Shown: piece after piece, positions 10,056 to 20,266 of the stretch | Numbering within the stretch: the stretch's first letter is position 1 | Layout of the letters: each line of letters begins with the position of its first letter | NCBI GenBank assembly: GCA_033852135.1 | Contig: JAWSVB010000016.1 | Location: 62,001 to 126,000, forward strand | DNA: 64,000 bases | Source: QZLE01 sp033852135 | GTDB taxonomy: Bacteria > Pseudomonadota > Gammaproteobacteria > QZLD01 | Direction: 5' to 3' | The notes under the pieces: generated by a model | What the model was told of the DNA's origin: nothing | The model's input: the letters and a program-made list of their open reading frames with translations, nothing else | The model's database searches: none | Position numbers and translations under genes: made by a program

Positions 10056-13000
10056 TTATCTATTGAGTTGCTTCAGAGCTTGTTTCTGAAACATACTAGG
10101 GGTCATACCAACTTGTTCTTTAAAAATCTTACTAAAATATTGTGAGCTTTTATATCCAGATTCACTTGCTGCACACTTAATAGATACGCCACTTAATAAA
10201 AGTTTTTTTGCACTCTTTAACTTTAGGGAGTTGATATATTCAGGAAACTTACGATCAAGCATTGCGATTATTTTCCTTTGCAGTGTACGTGAACTACTAC
10301 CCATCTTTTCTGCAAGATTTTCAAGGTTACAAGCTCCTTCTTTTATAAGAATCAATGCTTCCTGCTCTAACTTTGATAAATACTCCGTATCGATAATACT
10401 TATTGGTGGTTTATCTTCACTAATTTGATGCTCATGCATGTACTTACATCTGTACCATTTCTGCAGCCTTTTACGGTTTTCTATTAGAGCATTAATACGG
10501 AAAAGTAGATCATCCTTCGCAAATGGTTTTAAAATATAATCATCAGCACCGTTACCCCATCCTTTATTACGATTTTCAAAGTCGCCCGCTGCAGTTAATA
10601 TTATGACTGGTATGTGACTCGTCTCCTCATTACTCTTGATGCTATGCGCAATATCATGGCCATTTCCATCAGGAAGCATTACATCACATAATGTAATACT
10701 TGGAGGTTTTCTTTTTATTTCATCCAAACCTGCCGCTGCAGTTCCGACAACAATAAGATTATATTGATCCCCTAGAAGATCGCTTAATACAGTTTGAATA
10801 TCATTGTTATCTTCAATAATCAGTATTGTTTCTTTGTTAATATTCGAGGTTGAATTTATAATACGTTCATACGGCTTTATAAAAATTTCTTGTTCAGATG
10901 CAATGACTCTGCTTGTTGATGTCCAATGACATGGCATACTTATTTTAAAAATGCTTCCACATCCTTGTTCACTTGTTAATTCTATATTTCCACCACATGA
11001 ATCAAGTTGTTTTTTTACTGTATACAACCCTATTCCATCACCCTGTATTTGGCGATCAATTACTTCTTCAGAGCGATGCCATCTCTCAAAAATATTTGGT
11101 TGATTCTCTAGATTTATGCCTATGCCGCTGTCTATAATTTCTATCTGCAAGATATTTTTCAATAAGGCAATATTCACATCAATCTGGCCACCTTCTTCAG
11201 TATATTTAACTGCATTACTAAGAATATTATGCAGTACATCCTCTAGTATTTGACGATATGATGTTACCGCCATTTCTGGCAGTTTATTTATTTTAAAAAT
11301 AATTTTTTTGTTGTCTGCTGCCCCTGAATAGACAAATAAAATTGGTTCCAAAACTGTTGTCAAATCAAAGGTCTGAGAACCAGCAGTATGGGTTAGACCG
11401 TGTTCAGAAGCATGCAGCATCTGATCTGATATTCTTTTCAGGCGATCAACTGCTTTTATAATAATTTCTATATTGTTGTTTTGGTATGATTTATTTTGGT
11501 TTTTCCTTAACTGTTCTGCAGGTAGGCTAATAAGCATCAGTGGGGTTCTTAATTCATGGGCTACCCTAAGATAAAAGTCATCCTGATTTTTTAATAGCCT
11601 TGTAAGATTTACGGCCTGCTTATCAAGAATATGGTTCTTTTCATTTAACTGGGATGTCTTCTCTTTTACTGCCTGCTTTAGTAGCACATTTCTCTTTTTT
11701 AAGGTAAGTATTCTAAGCCTTATAATGACCCAAATAAATATTGTAAGAATCAGCATATATAACATATATGCCCATGTGGTTACCCAGTAAGATGGCAATA
11801 TTTCAATTGTCTGTTCAACTGCTTTTACTGTGGGTACATCATTACTTCCATACCCTATGACTTTAAAAGTATATCTACCTGGAGGTATTCCTGAGTATTT
11901 TATCTTCTTATTTTTTGCTTTATTTTCTCTCCATGTTGCATCATATCCAACCAACTTATATTTATATTTGTTTTGGCTAGAATTTAAGTTATGCAGAACT
12001 GATATTGTAAATATAATTTCACGTTCATATGGCATTAATTCTACCGGAGTATTCCCAGCTGTTGATGACAGTCTTATTTCATTTTTTTCATCTAAAATAC
12101 TAACTTGTAGATTAAGTTTAGGGTGAGTGATATTTTTTCCGATACCGTTAGTGATTATGCGATTAAACCCATTTACACCGCCAAAATATAAATCTCCACT
12201 TGTGCTTTTAAGGTAGGCGTTAAAATTAAACTCATTGCTTTGTAATCCATCTTCAATATAGTAATTTTTAATATTAAAATCATCAATATTAATTCTTGAT
12301 ATCCCAATGTTAGTTGAGATCCAAAGCTCTTTGCCGTCAGGAACAATGCTATAGAGGGTTTCATTAGAAAGCCCATCTTTTTCATGAAAAAATTTGGAGG
12401 TATTTTTTATTGGATTGTATCGAGTTAACCCAAGCCCTGTAGCAATCCATATAATTCCATTTTTATCCTGATATATGCTTCTTACATCATTATTACTTAA
12501 TAAACCATCTGCAGCTGTTATTGTGGTAAAGCCATTTACCCCATTATAATGACTTAGCCCTCCGCTTGTACCTATCCAAATATCACCACTATCACTCTCG
12601 TATATTGCTCTAATTCTTTGATGTGGGATAGTGTTTTTATTTAAAGCGCTAGGTAAATATCTGATGATCTTTTTACTCTTTATGTCTAGACGGTTTAATC
12701 CGTTACTTGTCCCGATCCAAAGTCGATTTTGTTTATCTATATGCAAGAGCCGAACATTATTATCTGATAGTGACTGAGAGTCTTTCTCGTGATTTATAAA
12801 TTTATATAATTCACATGTTGAAGGGTTTATTTGTAGCAAACCGTCACCAGCTGTGCCTATCCATAAATATTCTTCATCCGCTACAATTGAGCGAATATCA
12901 AATGACTTACTAATATCGTTACATCTTCCATTGAAGTTAAATGCTTTATATTTCCCTGTATTAGGGGCAAACCTATTTAACCCTTTTTTAGTGCCAATCC

Positions 13001-14147
13001 AAATAATTCCATTAATATCTTCTGAAAATGACCACACCATTTTATTAGTAAGACCATTGTTTTTTAACGGGTCATAAGTGTAATGGATAATACCGTTTCC
13101 TTGGTGGTTGATGCGATTGATACCTGCATCAAAGCTACCAGCCCACAATATTCCACTATGATCTTGGAAAAGGCTAATAATGGTATTACTACTTATTGTC
13201 TTAAGATCAGCCTGACTTGAACGATAATATTCAAAGTTTTGACTTTTAGGGTTGAAAACATTGATTCCTCCTGACCATGTACCTAGCCATAACCTACCAC
13301 CATTATCTTCTATAATAGATGTAATTTCAGAGTCATTAGGTCCTTTTTTATTACCTACTTTAGGATAATGTATAAAACTACTCGTTTCAGAGTTAAACTT
13401 ATTCAAACCACCGTATTCTGTTGCAATCCAAACTTCTCTTTTTCTACTTTCATAAATAAAATTTATGGAATTATCACTTATAGTTTTTCCGTTTTTATTG
13501 TCATTTTGAAAATTTTTGAAGTTTCCAGTTTTTGAAGAATATACGCTTAAACCATGACTTGATGAACCAAACCATAAATCACCATTTCTTGTTTGTGTTA
13601 TCGATCGTATAGCCCCCTTTACTAAGGTATTAATGTTTTCTGGATCGTGCGTAAGATGTATAAAGCTACTAGTTTCTGGATCAAGTTTTGATACTCCTTG
13701 CTCACTCCCGATCCAAATGGCTCCGTCTTTTGATTGATACAAACTATAAATATCATCGCTAATCAATCCATCTTTCTTGGTATTGCTTGCGCGATATACT
13801 TTAAATTGTTTCGTTTTTGGGTCGTAACGATTAAGACCTCCTCCAAGCGTACCTATCAAAACATCGCCGTCTTGCGCCACTAGTAACGCACGAGCATAAT
13901 TATCACTCAAAGAATTTGAATCATCAGAATTGTGCCTAAGCTGAATTATTTCATAACCATCATAAATATTTACACCATCAGCAGTCGCTATCCAAATATA
14001 CCCAGACTTATCCTGAGCAATGGCATAAATAGTACTTTGAGACAACCCTTGCTTAAGACCTATTCTTTCAAGCTGCAAAGGTTGTGAATAACAGTTCAAT
14101 GAAATCAGCGCAAAAAAAATCAACACACAGAATTTATATATATTCAC
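10056..14147 (-). CDS. Hybrid two-component system protein (propeller sensor, histidine kinase, receiver, AraC output)
   Basis: About 1363 residues from GTG 14147. After a signal peptide the periplasmic half carries more than ten Reg_prop propeller repeats (for example GYIWIATADGVNIYDG, AIWIGSEQGVSKLD) and a Y_Y_Y domain, then one membrane helix near residues 790-810. The cytoplasmic half holds HisKA (H-box VAHELRTPLMLIS), HATPase_c (NILSNAVKYTE, DSGIGI, GDGIGLYTVKKQL), a receiver domain (LIIEDNND, phospho-Asp in CDVMLPDGNG, Lys in ILKPF) and a C-terminal AraC-type HTH. It can therefore sense, phosphorylate and bind DNA in one chain. This architecture is best known from Bacteroidetes polysaccharide sensors. 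It lies 170 bases upstream of the giant CHAP lipoprotein on the same strand, a possible target. The start is uncertain: there is no ATG, and the alternative is TTG 14159. Confidence 0.9.
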   Translation of the reverse strand: MNIYKFCVLIFFALISLNCYSQPLQLERIGLKQGLSQSTIYAIAQDKSGYIWIATADGVNIYDGYEIIQLRHNSDDSNSLSDNYARALLVAQDGDVLIGTLGGGLNRYDPKTKQFKVYRASNTKKDGLISDDIYSLYQSKDGAIWIGSEQGVSKLDPETSSFIHLTHDPENINTLVKGAIRSITQTRNGDLWFGSSSHGLSVYSSKTGNFKNFQNDNKNGKTISDNSINFIYESRKREVWIATEYGGLNKFNSETSSFIHYPKVGNKKGPNDSEITSIIEDNGGRLWLGTWSGGINVFNPKSQNFEYYRSSQADLKTISSNTIISLFQDHSGILWAGSFDAGINRINHQGNGIIHYTYDPLKNNGLTNKMVWSFSEDINGIIWIGTKKGLNRFAPNTGKYKAFNFNGRCNDISKSFDIRSIVADEEYLWIGTAGDGLLQINPSTCELYKFINHEKDSQSLSDNNVRLLHIDKQNRLWIGTSNGLNRLDIKSKKIIRYLPSALNKNTIPHQRIRAIYESDSGDIWIGTSGGLSHYNGVNGFTTITAADGLLSNNDVRSIYQDKNGIIWIATGLGLTRYNPIKNTSKFFHEKDGLSNETLYSIVPDGKELWISTNIGISRINIDDFNIKNYYIEDGLQSNEFNFNAYLKSTSGDLYFGGVNGFNRIITNGIGKNITHPKLNLQVSILDEKNEIRLSSTAGNTPVELMPYEREIIFTISVLHNLNSSQNKYKYKLVGYDATWRENKAKNKKIKYSGIPPGRYTFKVIGYGSNDVPTVKAVEQTIEILPSYWVTTWAYMLYMLILTIFIWVIIRLRILTLKKRNVLLKQAVKEKTSQLNEKNHILDKQAVNLTRLLKNQDDFYLRVAHELRTPLMLISLPAEQLRKNQNKSYQNNNIEIIIKAVDRLKRISDQMLHASEHGLTHTAGSQTFDLTTVLEPILFVYSGAADNKKIIFKINKLPEMAVTSYRQILEDVLHNILSNAVKYTEEGGQIDVNIALLKNILQIEIIDSGIGINLENQPNIFERWHRSEEVIDRQIQGDGIGLYTVKKQLDSCGGNIELTSEQGCGSIFKISMPCHWTSTSRVIASEQEIFIKPYERIINSTSNINKETILIIEDNNDIQTVLSDLLGDQYNLIVVGTAAAGLDEIKRKPPSITLCDVMLPDGNGHDIAHSIKSNEETSHIPVIILTAAGDFENRNKGWGNGADDYILKPFAKDDLLFRINALIENRKRLQKWYRCKYMHEHQISEDKPPISIIDTEYLSKLEQEALILIKEGACNLENLAEKMGSSSRTLQRKIIAMLDRKFPEYINSLKLKSAKKLLLSGVSIKCAASESGYKSSQYFSKIFKEQVGMTPSMFQKQALKQLNR

Positions 14148-14159
14148 TCCCCCCCCCAA
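14148..14159 (-). promoter_or_regulatory. G9 homopolymer overlapping the ribosome binding site
   Basis: On the coding strand the hybrid regulator start reads TTG, then nine G in a row, then A and the GTG start. The G tract (14149-14157) is the only Shine-Dalgarno-like sequence before the GTG. Slippage in such a tract would change ribosome-binding strength or spacing. It would also put the alternative TTG start out of frame. Confidence 0.5.
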
Positions 14160-14309
14160 TAAAGCTAATCACCTATGAATCATAACATAACAAATACAAG
14201 TGACGCATAAACACAGTAACAATACTAATAAATTCCCCATACTTTAGATATTTTACAGGTAAAACAAAATATAGTGGTATAATATCTTTTAATATAAAAA
14301 ACTTTAATC

Positions 14310-15023
14310 ATGAATCTGCATAATAAAATACTACATTTCTCAAAAAACATTTCTGGTAAAGATTACTTTGTTGGCGACATCCATGGTCACCATTCTATTT
14401 TTATGCATGGTCTCAAACAGTTAAACTTTAATGTTAAAACTGACCGTTTATTTTCTGTTGGCGATATTATTGATAGAGGTAGAGAAAATACGAAGTGTTT
14501 ACGATTACTTAGAAAAGACTGGTTTTATGCAGTGGTTGGTAACCATGAAGTGATGTTTTTAGAGTTTGCTGAAGGCAAACATCCAGGAATGAACTTTGAT
14601 AACATGTGGCAATTCAGACTATCTAAAGCTGAAATGAATACTTATGCAGATTTAATTTCACAAAATATGCCGCTAGCAATTGAAGTCGAAACCGAGATTG
14701 GCAATATTGGTGTTGTTCATGCTGGTTTAAAAGACAAGTCTTCATGGCCAGAATTTATTGCTAACCTCGAATCCGGATGCGGTGAACACCTCGAAATTGC
14801 CACATGGGATCGTTCTATTGTTGAAACTAAAAAGCAAGATGTAACGGGCATTGATAAAGTTATAATTGGCCATCAATCACTAGATAAGCCAACTTTTTTT
14901 GGTGATGTAATCTGCATAGACTCATGCGCTTATATGAATAATCGCTATTGCAAAACTTATGGGCTAACCTTCGCTTATATTGAAAACAATGAGTTTAAAT
15001 TTATTACTATCCCAAATGAATAA
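14310..15023 (+). CDS. PPP-family metallophosphoesterase (PrpA/lambda-phosphatase type)
   Basis: 237 residues with the PPP signature motifs in order: GDIHGHH (residues about 23-29), GDIIDRG (about 52-58), GNHE (about 78-81), and a later VHAG and GHQS supplying the remaining metal ligands. The length and motif spacing fit bacterial serine/threonine or diadenosine tetraphosphate phosphatases of the lambda-phosphatase/PrpA group. No signal peptide is present, so it is cytoplasmic. It stands alone on the plus strand, divergent from the hybrid regulator and convergent with the WYL gene. Whether the substrate is a phosphoprotein or Ap4A cannot be decided. A PP2C-type phosphatase gene lies 1.8 kb away. 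Confidence 0.85.
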   Translation: MNLHNKILHFSKNISGKDYFVGDIHGHHSIFMHGLKQLNFNVKTDRLFSVGDIIDRGRENTKCLRLLRKDWFYAVVGNHEVMFLEFAEGKHPGMNFDNMWQFRLSKAEMNTYADLISQNMPLAIEVETEIGNIGVVHAGLKDKSSWPEFIANLESGCGEHLEIATWDRSIVETKKQDVTGIDKVIIGHQSLDKPTFFGDVICIDSCAYMNNRYCKTYGLTFAYIENNEFKFITIPNE

Positions 15024-15052
15024 TTGCTTTATTAACAACCTAATATGTAACT

Positions 15053-16018
15053 CTACCCTTGAATATGAGGTTTAAAATCAATAATAGGTACCTTGGAAAT
15101 AACCTCAATTTCATCCCCATATTTATTTATAAACCAATCCAAATGCAATGAGTCCACCACTGTCGCGGTAATTTGAAAGTACTTTTCATATTTTATAACT
15201 TGCTGGTCAGTAGAAAGCGGCGTTTCAAGTAAATAGACACCATTATTAGGTGTAATATTAAATGTGATTTTTACTTTTTCACCATCACCATAGCAGAACC
15301 GGCCATTATCATCATATTGCTTTAGGTCAAAATTTTCTGGGCGATCAAATGTAATTGTTGATTCATCAGCTTCAATAATCCTTTGGAGGGCAAAGGTTTT
15401 AATTTTGTTATCAGTTTCATCTTTTGCAACTAGATAAAACTTTTGCCCCTGCTGAGCCAGTCCAAGTGGGCCAAGTTTATAATCCTTATGTAATTCACCA
15501 AGTTTAACATATTTGATATTCACATATTTATTCAAGTAAAGAGCATTGCTTACTGTTTCGAAAACACCGTCATTTATAACCGGCGGTAATAAAGGTTGAG
15601 AATCTTTTATAAATCTAACCTTTGACATCCATTGATTTTCTTTACTATTTATTTTTGACCCAATGTTGTAATCAGCCTGCTTTAATAAGCCGTTAAGATC
15701 ATTTAGTAATTTAGGCGGTAATAAACTTTGTAAATAGCTATGCGCTAGGCTAAGCAACAAAGACTCCTGTGGCCTCATACCTGGCAAATTCATACCTTGC
15801 GAATCTAGGCGCCACTTATACTTTAGCGTCCTGCCATCATTTTCTAATTCGATAGGAAAACGGCAATCCTCTGCAATATCTTTTAAGCGACGTTGTATCT
15901 GCCTTCTACTATAAGGGTGTCCTTTATCCTCCAACCTAGACTGAATTTCTTTCGAAGTAATCCACCCTCTGTATGGTATCTCTTGCAGTAATGAAATAAT
16001 AAAATGTGCTAGTTCCAT
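15053..16018 (-). CDS. WYL-domain transcriptional regulator
   Basis: 321 residues. The N-terminus is a helix-turn-helix (TSKEIQSRL...YSRRQIQRRLKDI, residues about 20-50). The middle section is typical of WYL regulators (GPLGLAQQGQKFYLVAKDE, residues about 180-200), with a following ligand-sensing beta core and the C-terminal WCX extension. WYL proteins usually bind nucleic-acid ligands or nucleotides and often control defence, phage or DNA-damage genes. It is the first of two WYL genes in the window; the other flanks cas1. Its stop is 29 bases from the convergent phosphatase gene, and nothing else shares its orientation closely enough to name its target. Confidence 0.85.
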   Translation of the reverse strand: MELAHFIISLLQEIPYRGWITSKEIQSRLEDKGHPYSRRQIQRRLKDIAEDCRFPIELENDGRTLKYKWRLDSQGMNLPGMRPQESLLLSLAHSYLQSLLPPKLLNDLNGLLKQADYNIGSKINSKENQWMSKVRFIKDSQPLLPPVINDGVFETVSNALYLNKYVNIKYVKLGELHKDYKLGPLGLAQQGQKFYLVAKDETDNKIKTFALQRIIEADESTITFDRPENFDLKQYDDNGRFCYGDGEKVKITFNITPNNGVYLLETPLSTDQQVIKYEKYFQITATVVDSLHLDWFINKYGDEIEVISKVPIIDFKPHIQG

Positions 16019-16195
16019 ATCTATGCCACTTTTACTGGTTATTAAAATAATATCTTAATCCAATATTAACTACATTACGTTGATAGAACTTCATATTGAG
16101 ATTAAGTTATTCAAAATTCATCAGCTTTCATAAATCACTACATGAACTTGTTATCTGGATTCATATAAATTGAAGCTTATTATTTTTAATTACTA

Positions 16196-16693
16196 TTAGT
16201 GTTTACCAAAAACTATCTCTTCAATATGGCCCGTCATATTTTGCAGGGCTTGCGCTGCCTGCTCACTACCCTGCTCTGCAGCCTGTGCGTATAAGCTGCA
16301 TGCTTTATTCATATTCTTTGCAACACCATCCCCTCTTTCATACATTACTCCCAGATTAAACTGTGCCATTTCAATCCCTTGGTCAGCGGCCCTGACCAGC
16401 CAATAGTGAGCATACTCATGCTCCTTTAATAATAGAAAGATTATTCCAAGACAATATTCAGACTGAGCATCACCGCAACTTACAGCTTTGCTATACCAGT
16501 AAAAAGCAGACTCTAGATCCTGGACTACAATTTCACCAAGAAGATAAATATTCCCCAATTCGTATTGAGCCTGAATATCCCCATTGTCAGCATCTAGTTT
16601 CAGTTGCAATATTTTATATGCAACTTCCTTTGTTATAGGCTGCTCAATTTTTGAATGGGTAGCAGGGGCATTATAATTTATTGAATCATTCAT
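16196..16693 (-). CDS. Sel1-repeat protein
   Basis: 165 residues made mostly of Sel1 (TPR-like) helical repeats: AQYELGNIYLLGE, AQSEYCLGIIFLL, AQFNLGVMYERGDGVAKN and EQAAQAL. Such repeats form protein-binding solenoids. No signal peptide or membrane segment is visible, so it is probably cytoplasmic, unlike many secreted Sel1 proteins. It lies 130 bases downstream of the PP2C phosphatase on the same strand and may act as its scaffold or substrate adaptor; that is inference from position. Confidence 0.8.
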   Translation of the reverse strand: MNDSINYNAPATHSKIEQPITKEVAYKILQLKLDADNGDIQAQYELGNIYLLGEIVVQDLESAFYWYSKAVSCGDAQSEYCLGIIFLLLKEHEYAHYWLVRAADQGIEMAQFNLGVMYERGDGVAKNMNKACSLYAQAAEQGSEQAAQALQNMTGHIEEIVFGKH

Positions 16694-16823
16694 GCTAACC
16701 GTCCTGTTGCTATCTTTGTATAGTAACCACTTGTATTAATCTTATTTTGCACAGTCAGGCGTCAGCAGCTGTCACATAACTGGAAAGAATATAGAAATTA
16801 TAAATAACATCATAATTAAGTGC

Positions 16824-17588
16824 TTATTCTGCGGATAAGTAACGAGCAAATATAATTGAAAAATTATCTGGGGCACCGACATCTAATATGGCTTTTCTCC
16901 AAGCACTAACCTGCTCACTTGGGCTAATTTGAGAATTATATAGTCCCACTAATGCCTCATATCCAAGCGTATCATGAACACCGTCAGAACAAAGTAATAT
17001 TTCATTACCTGGCTGGAATGAACATTCATGGCAATATACAGGAAATTGATACTCTTCATCATCTGCAATAAGACAGTATGCCAAATCATCATACATTTGA
17101 GCATACTCATTGCCAGGCTCTATCTCACCTTTTTCGATCATATCATTAAGAATAGTATGGTCATGACTTAGCTGCTCCCATGCTCCAGATCCATTTATCA
17201 AATAAGCTCGACTATCACCCACGTTAACAATATGACAAATATCTTTATGGCATTTTGCAGCAACAATTGTCGTTGCAGAACCTCTAGTTTTGCCAGTACC
17301 GTAATTATCACATAAACTTCCGTGAATCATTTTTACTAATTTACCAGTCAACTTTTTCTCTGATACTTCACGTGCAATTGATTTAACTACAAATCTACTA
17401 GCAAGATGTGGTGAAGGGCTTATCGCCACACCATCTGCAATTATGAAAACTGAAGACGATTGCTCCAGGATATAGCTGGAAACTGACTGATCACTGCTTT
17501 GTAAAAAACTTTTACCATTCCATAAAGCATCTTGCTGTTGCTTATAAAGTTTGCCGCTATGTTGTGCGTAAGAGACTTCTAATTTCAT
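16824..17588 (-). CDS. PP2C-family serine/threonine phosphatase
   Basis: 254 residues with PP2C motifs: an early Asp in QQQDALW, VFIIADGVA (metal-binding Asp-Gly), GSATTIVAA, VNVGDSRAYLI, LSHDHT and LLCSDGVHDTLG. AGGAG precedes the ATG at a good distance. PP2C enzymes remove phosphate from Ser/Thr in proteins using two Mn or Mg ions. In many proteobacteria they work with a Hanks-type kinase, but no kinase gene is visible here. The Sel1-repeat gene follows on the same strand. Confidence 0.85.
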   Translation of the reverse strand: MKLEVSYAQHSGKLYKQQQDALWNGKSFLQSSDQSVSSYILEQSSSVFIIADGVAISPSPHLASRFVVKSIAREVSEKKLTGKLVKMIHGSLCDNYGTGKTRGSATTIVAAKCHKDICHIVNVGDSRAYLINGSGAWEQLSHDHTILNDMIEKGEIEPGNEYAQMYDDLAYCLIADDEEYQFPVYCHECSFQPGNEILLCSDGVHDTLGYEALVGLYNSQISPSEQVSAWRKAILDVGAPDNFSIIFARYLSAE

Positions 17589-17714
17589 TATATTACAACT
17601 CCTGCATCACATAATTTTTTATCAACAACCACCATTATGACACAGAGATACGTCAGTACATGTCGCATAAGTTTTGTGAATTTTTACTGAAAACTAATGG
17701 ATAATGAAACAACT

Positions 17715-19682
17715 CTATTGAGACAACAAGTCCATCCAGCCCTCATAGATCATGACCATGGCCATAGTATCCAACTCGCAGTATTTTAGCAGGGCTTTTT
17801 GTATCTCTGAGCGTTCGTAATCGCTCATCTCTTCAAATTGCATACGGGCATATGCTGTCAGAGCTGCACCACCATCTTTCAGGACATTATCACCACTTAA
17901 AATGATCATCTCCTTTTCAGAAATATCCTGAAACATCTTAGGTAATAGCTTGTATGGATCTAGCACCTTTCCGTTATTAAATTGAATCCACTGCCAATCA
18001 GTAAAATTATGACTTTTGATACCATCTGATGCCCCATAAATAGGTTTTGAATATCTATTCTGCAGCCACTTTGAACTATTTAAAATAGCAGGCAAAACCT
18101 GTTTTATAGAGTTTGATCCTTTGGTTGCAGGATCGTAATAATAACGTTTAACCAGATCCCACATATCAACCATATTGCGCTCACCTAGCCACTTCTCTGC
18201 TGAGTCTGAACAAGATTTGGTTATGGTTTTAATAAACTCACAAAGTTCTTCACCATCTTCTACTTTTTCACCATCAGCCTTTAATTGACGATAAATCATA
18301 TTCAGATAGGTATTTTCATGGTTTGAATAACGAAAGATTGTTCCGTTATCATTTTCAAGCTGGGACTTTAAGTTCCTGATAAAGTCATAGTTAGGGAATA
18401 TGCCTTGTTGTGTATTTAGATACTCACCAACATGCTTTACGATTCCATCTTCATCAACAGTATGGTGTGAAAACTGAAATGCTATACCTTCATACGGATG
18501 GCGCCCGGCATTAAAAGGGATCGCAACCATGGTTGTCTCAAAGTCGATAAAGTGTAAAGGGAAAGTCCAGCTGTCAATTTCACTTTGCAGGCCACCCTTA
18601 TCAATCCAGATAGAATTATCCTTATTTTGATACTTTTCGATCTGCATCCACTGCCTTTCTTTAGGAGATATGCCTGCCTTATCATCCGGCACTGGATTGA
18701 TGTCATCTTCTGTAATTTGAGACATTTTTATACAGCCATCACCCAGCAGTTTTTTCTTGCCTCTAAAGTTCCACACATCAAATATGGTTTGATCTTCAAA
18801 GTCTTTATCATCCCAATGCAGCTGTTTTTTCCAACACTCTTTTTTGCCGCTTTTAAGGCTTATATTTACATCTTCTAGCGTAGTATCAAACTCGCAACCG
18901 GCACATCCAGTAGATATTGGCGTTTCAATTTTCGTATCAGTCGCATAACAATCAGAAAAGTATTGCACCATATGCCTGTAATCACCCCACTCATCCTTAA
19001 TGGAGTAAATATGATCGCATTCAGCGTCTACATTTATTTTACAGAGTATAGGTGGGTCAAGATCATCCTGAGTAAGTTCATTGGATATTACTACTGTTTT
19101 ACGACCATTATCATCCGTAGTCAGAAGAAACTTTTGGTTCAGGCCATCGGTTGGGCATAACGCCTTTTTATCTGCCAACATTAGATGCGCAGAAACAATA
19201 CAATCAGGAAAAGCCTGCTTAATTACATATTTCTGAAAGGCCACATCGCACAAGTATGGTTTCCAACCTGATTCAATCTCACCCTTAGCATTGAAAAAAC
19301 TCTCAAATTTTCCTGTGTTAATCGATTTTGCTTTTACTTCGTATAATTTAAAGTAGTTACCGTTTTTAACGAGAACATCAGCACGGATGAAAAGGTTTTC
19401 AAACCTAATGGCTGCCTCATAAATAGTTACATTTTCATTTTTCAAAAGGTCACTGGTTTGAGCAAGCGCCCCATCATAATCAAGAGAGATGATATCATGC
19501 CCACCAGGGAAATAGCATTTTGCCAGCTCTCCAACCTGATATCCGCCATCTGCTAAAGCAGCTAGAAAGCTGTCATCAAGGCTTTGGTTGGCATACTCTT
19601 TTTTCCCGGTATAAAAAAGTTTGGTCGGACACTCCAATGCAAGCTTAAAACGTGATTTGGTTAAGTATCTCTTATGTACCAT
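17715..19682 (-). CDS. DUF2779 protein, putative nuclease
   Basis: 655 residues. The N-terminus (KSRFKLALECPTKLFYTG) and the Cys residues later in the chain (CAGCEF, near residue 265) match DUF2779 proteins. These pair a RecB-like nuclease module (FEVKAKS-type core: LYEVKAKSIN, residues about 110-120) with an exonuclease-like segment beginning HFIDFETTMVAIPF (residues about 380-395). DFE there, ...YSNHE near residue 450 and a C-terminal LDTMAM give a DEDD-type set of acidic residues. The N-terminal cysteine pattern is compatible with an Fe-S cluster as in Cas4/AddB, but this is inference. It begins MVHKRYLTK with a weak ribosome site. DUF2779 genes are often found in mobile or defence regions. 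Confidence 0.75.
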   Translation of the reverse strand: MVHKRYLTKSRFKLALECPTKLFYTGKKEYANQSLDDSFLAALADGGYQVGELAKCYFPGGHDIISLDYDGALAQTSDLLKNENVTIYEAAIRFENLFIRADVLVKNGNYFKLYEVKAKSINTGKFESFFNAKGEIESGWKPYLCDVAFQKYVIKQAFPDCIVSAHLMLADKKALCPTDGLNQKFLLTTDDNGRKTVVISNELTQDDLDPPILCKINVDAECDHIYSIKDEWGDYRHMVQYFSDCYATDTKIETPISTGCAGCEFDTTLEDVNISLKSGKKECWKKQLHWDDKDFEDQTIFDVWNFRGKKKLLGDGCIKMSQITEDDINPVPDDKAGISPKERQWMQIEKYQNKDNSIWIDKGGLQSEIDSWTFPLHFIDFETTMVAIPFNAGRHPYEGIAFQFSHHTVDEDGIVKHVGEYLNTQQGIFPNYDFIRNLKSQLENDNGTIFRYSNHENTYLNMIYRQLKADGEKVEDGEELCEFIKTITKSCSDSAEKWLGERNMVDMWDLVKRYYYDPATKGSNSIKQVLPAILNSSKWLQNRYSKPIYGASDGIKSHNFTDWQWIQFNNGKVLDPYKLLPKMFQDISEKEMIILSGDNVLKDGGAALTAYARMQFEEMSDYERSEIQKALLKYCELDTMAMVMIYEGWMDLLSQ

Positions 19683-19706
19683 AAATATTTTTACCGTATC
19701 AGCACA

Positions 19707-20222
19707 CTAATCAGATTGAGAGTTTCTGACATCGACTATTTCGTGAAACCTTTTGCAATTCTTCTTAATCCACTCTTTGTTTTCCCTAAGCTTTCCCCTT
19801 TTATTCCATAACCGATCAGGATTAGTGTGATTTTTAAGGATTTCGTTCTCAATAGATTTACTAATGTTTATTTCATTATCGCCAATGGTTATATACGGAT
19901 TGATAGTTACCCATATGGTAACCGACTTATCTTCTTCCAATACTGAGGGGATATTGTGATCTATATGGTGCCAGGAATAAATCTCCTGTCTAAGCCATCT
20001 ATCTTTAAAGTTATAAACATATTCACCAACATACCTAATCTCATCCTCTACTAGAACAACGTATGCAGACTCGCCTAGCTTTGCAAAACCATCATCAATA
20101 AGGTTAATACATAAGTTATATGGTTTCTTATTTCTTGTTATAAGAGGCTCTTTGTTTTCATAGAATTCCCCAATTTTCACAAAATCAAATCCATATATTG
20201 TTTGAGTTTCAAATTTATTCAT
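19707..20222 (-). CDS. GIY-YIG-like hypothetical protein
   Basis: 171 residues. The segment AYVVLVEDEIRYVGEY has the spacing of the paired beta strands of GIY-YIG nucleases, followed by an Arg (FKDRWLRQ), a Glu in SIENEILKN and an Asn in LWNKRGK, which could complete the active site. The classical GIY triplet itself is altered (YVV), so activity is uncertain. GAGG lies nine bases before the ATG. The gene is 24 bases upstream of the DUF2779 gene on the same strand. A second, more typical GIY-YIG gene lies 3.5 kb to the right on the plus strand. Confidence 0.5.
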   Translation of the reverse strand: MNKFETQTIYGFDFVKIGEFYENKEPLITRNKKPYNLCINLIDDGFAKLGESAYVVLVEDEIRYVGEYVYNFKDRWLRQEIYSWHHIDHNIPSVLEEDKSVTIWVTINPYITIGDNEINISKSIENEILKNHTNPDRLWNKRGKLRENKEWIKKNCKRFHEIVDVRNSQSD

Positions 20223-20266
20223 CTATTAACACCTCAATTCATTGACTTACCAGATGTGATAATTTT

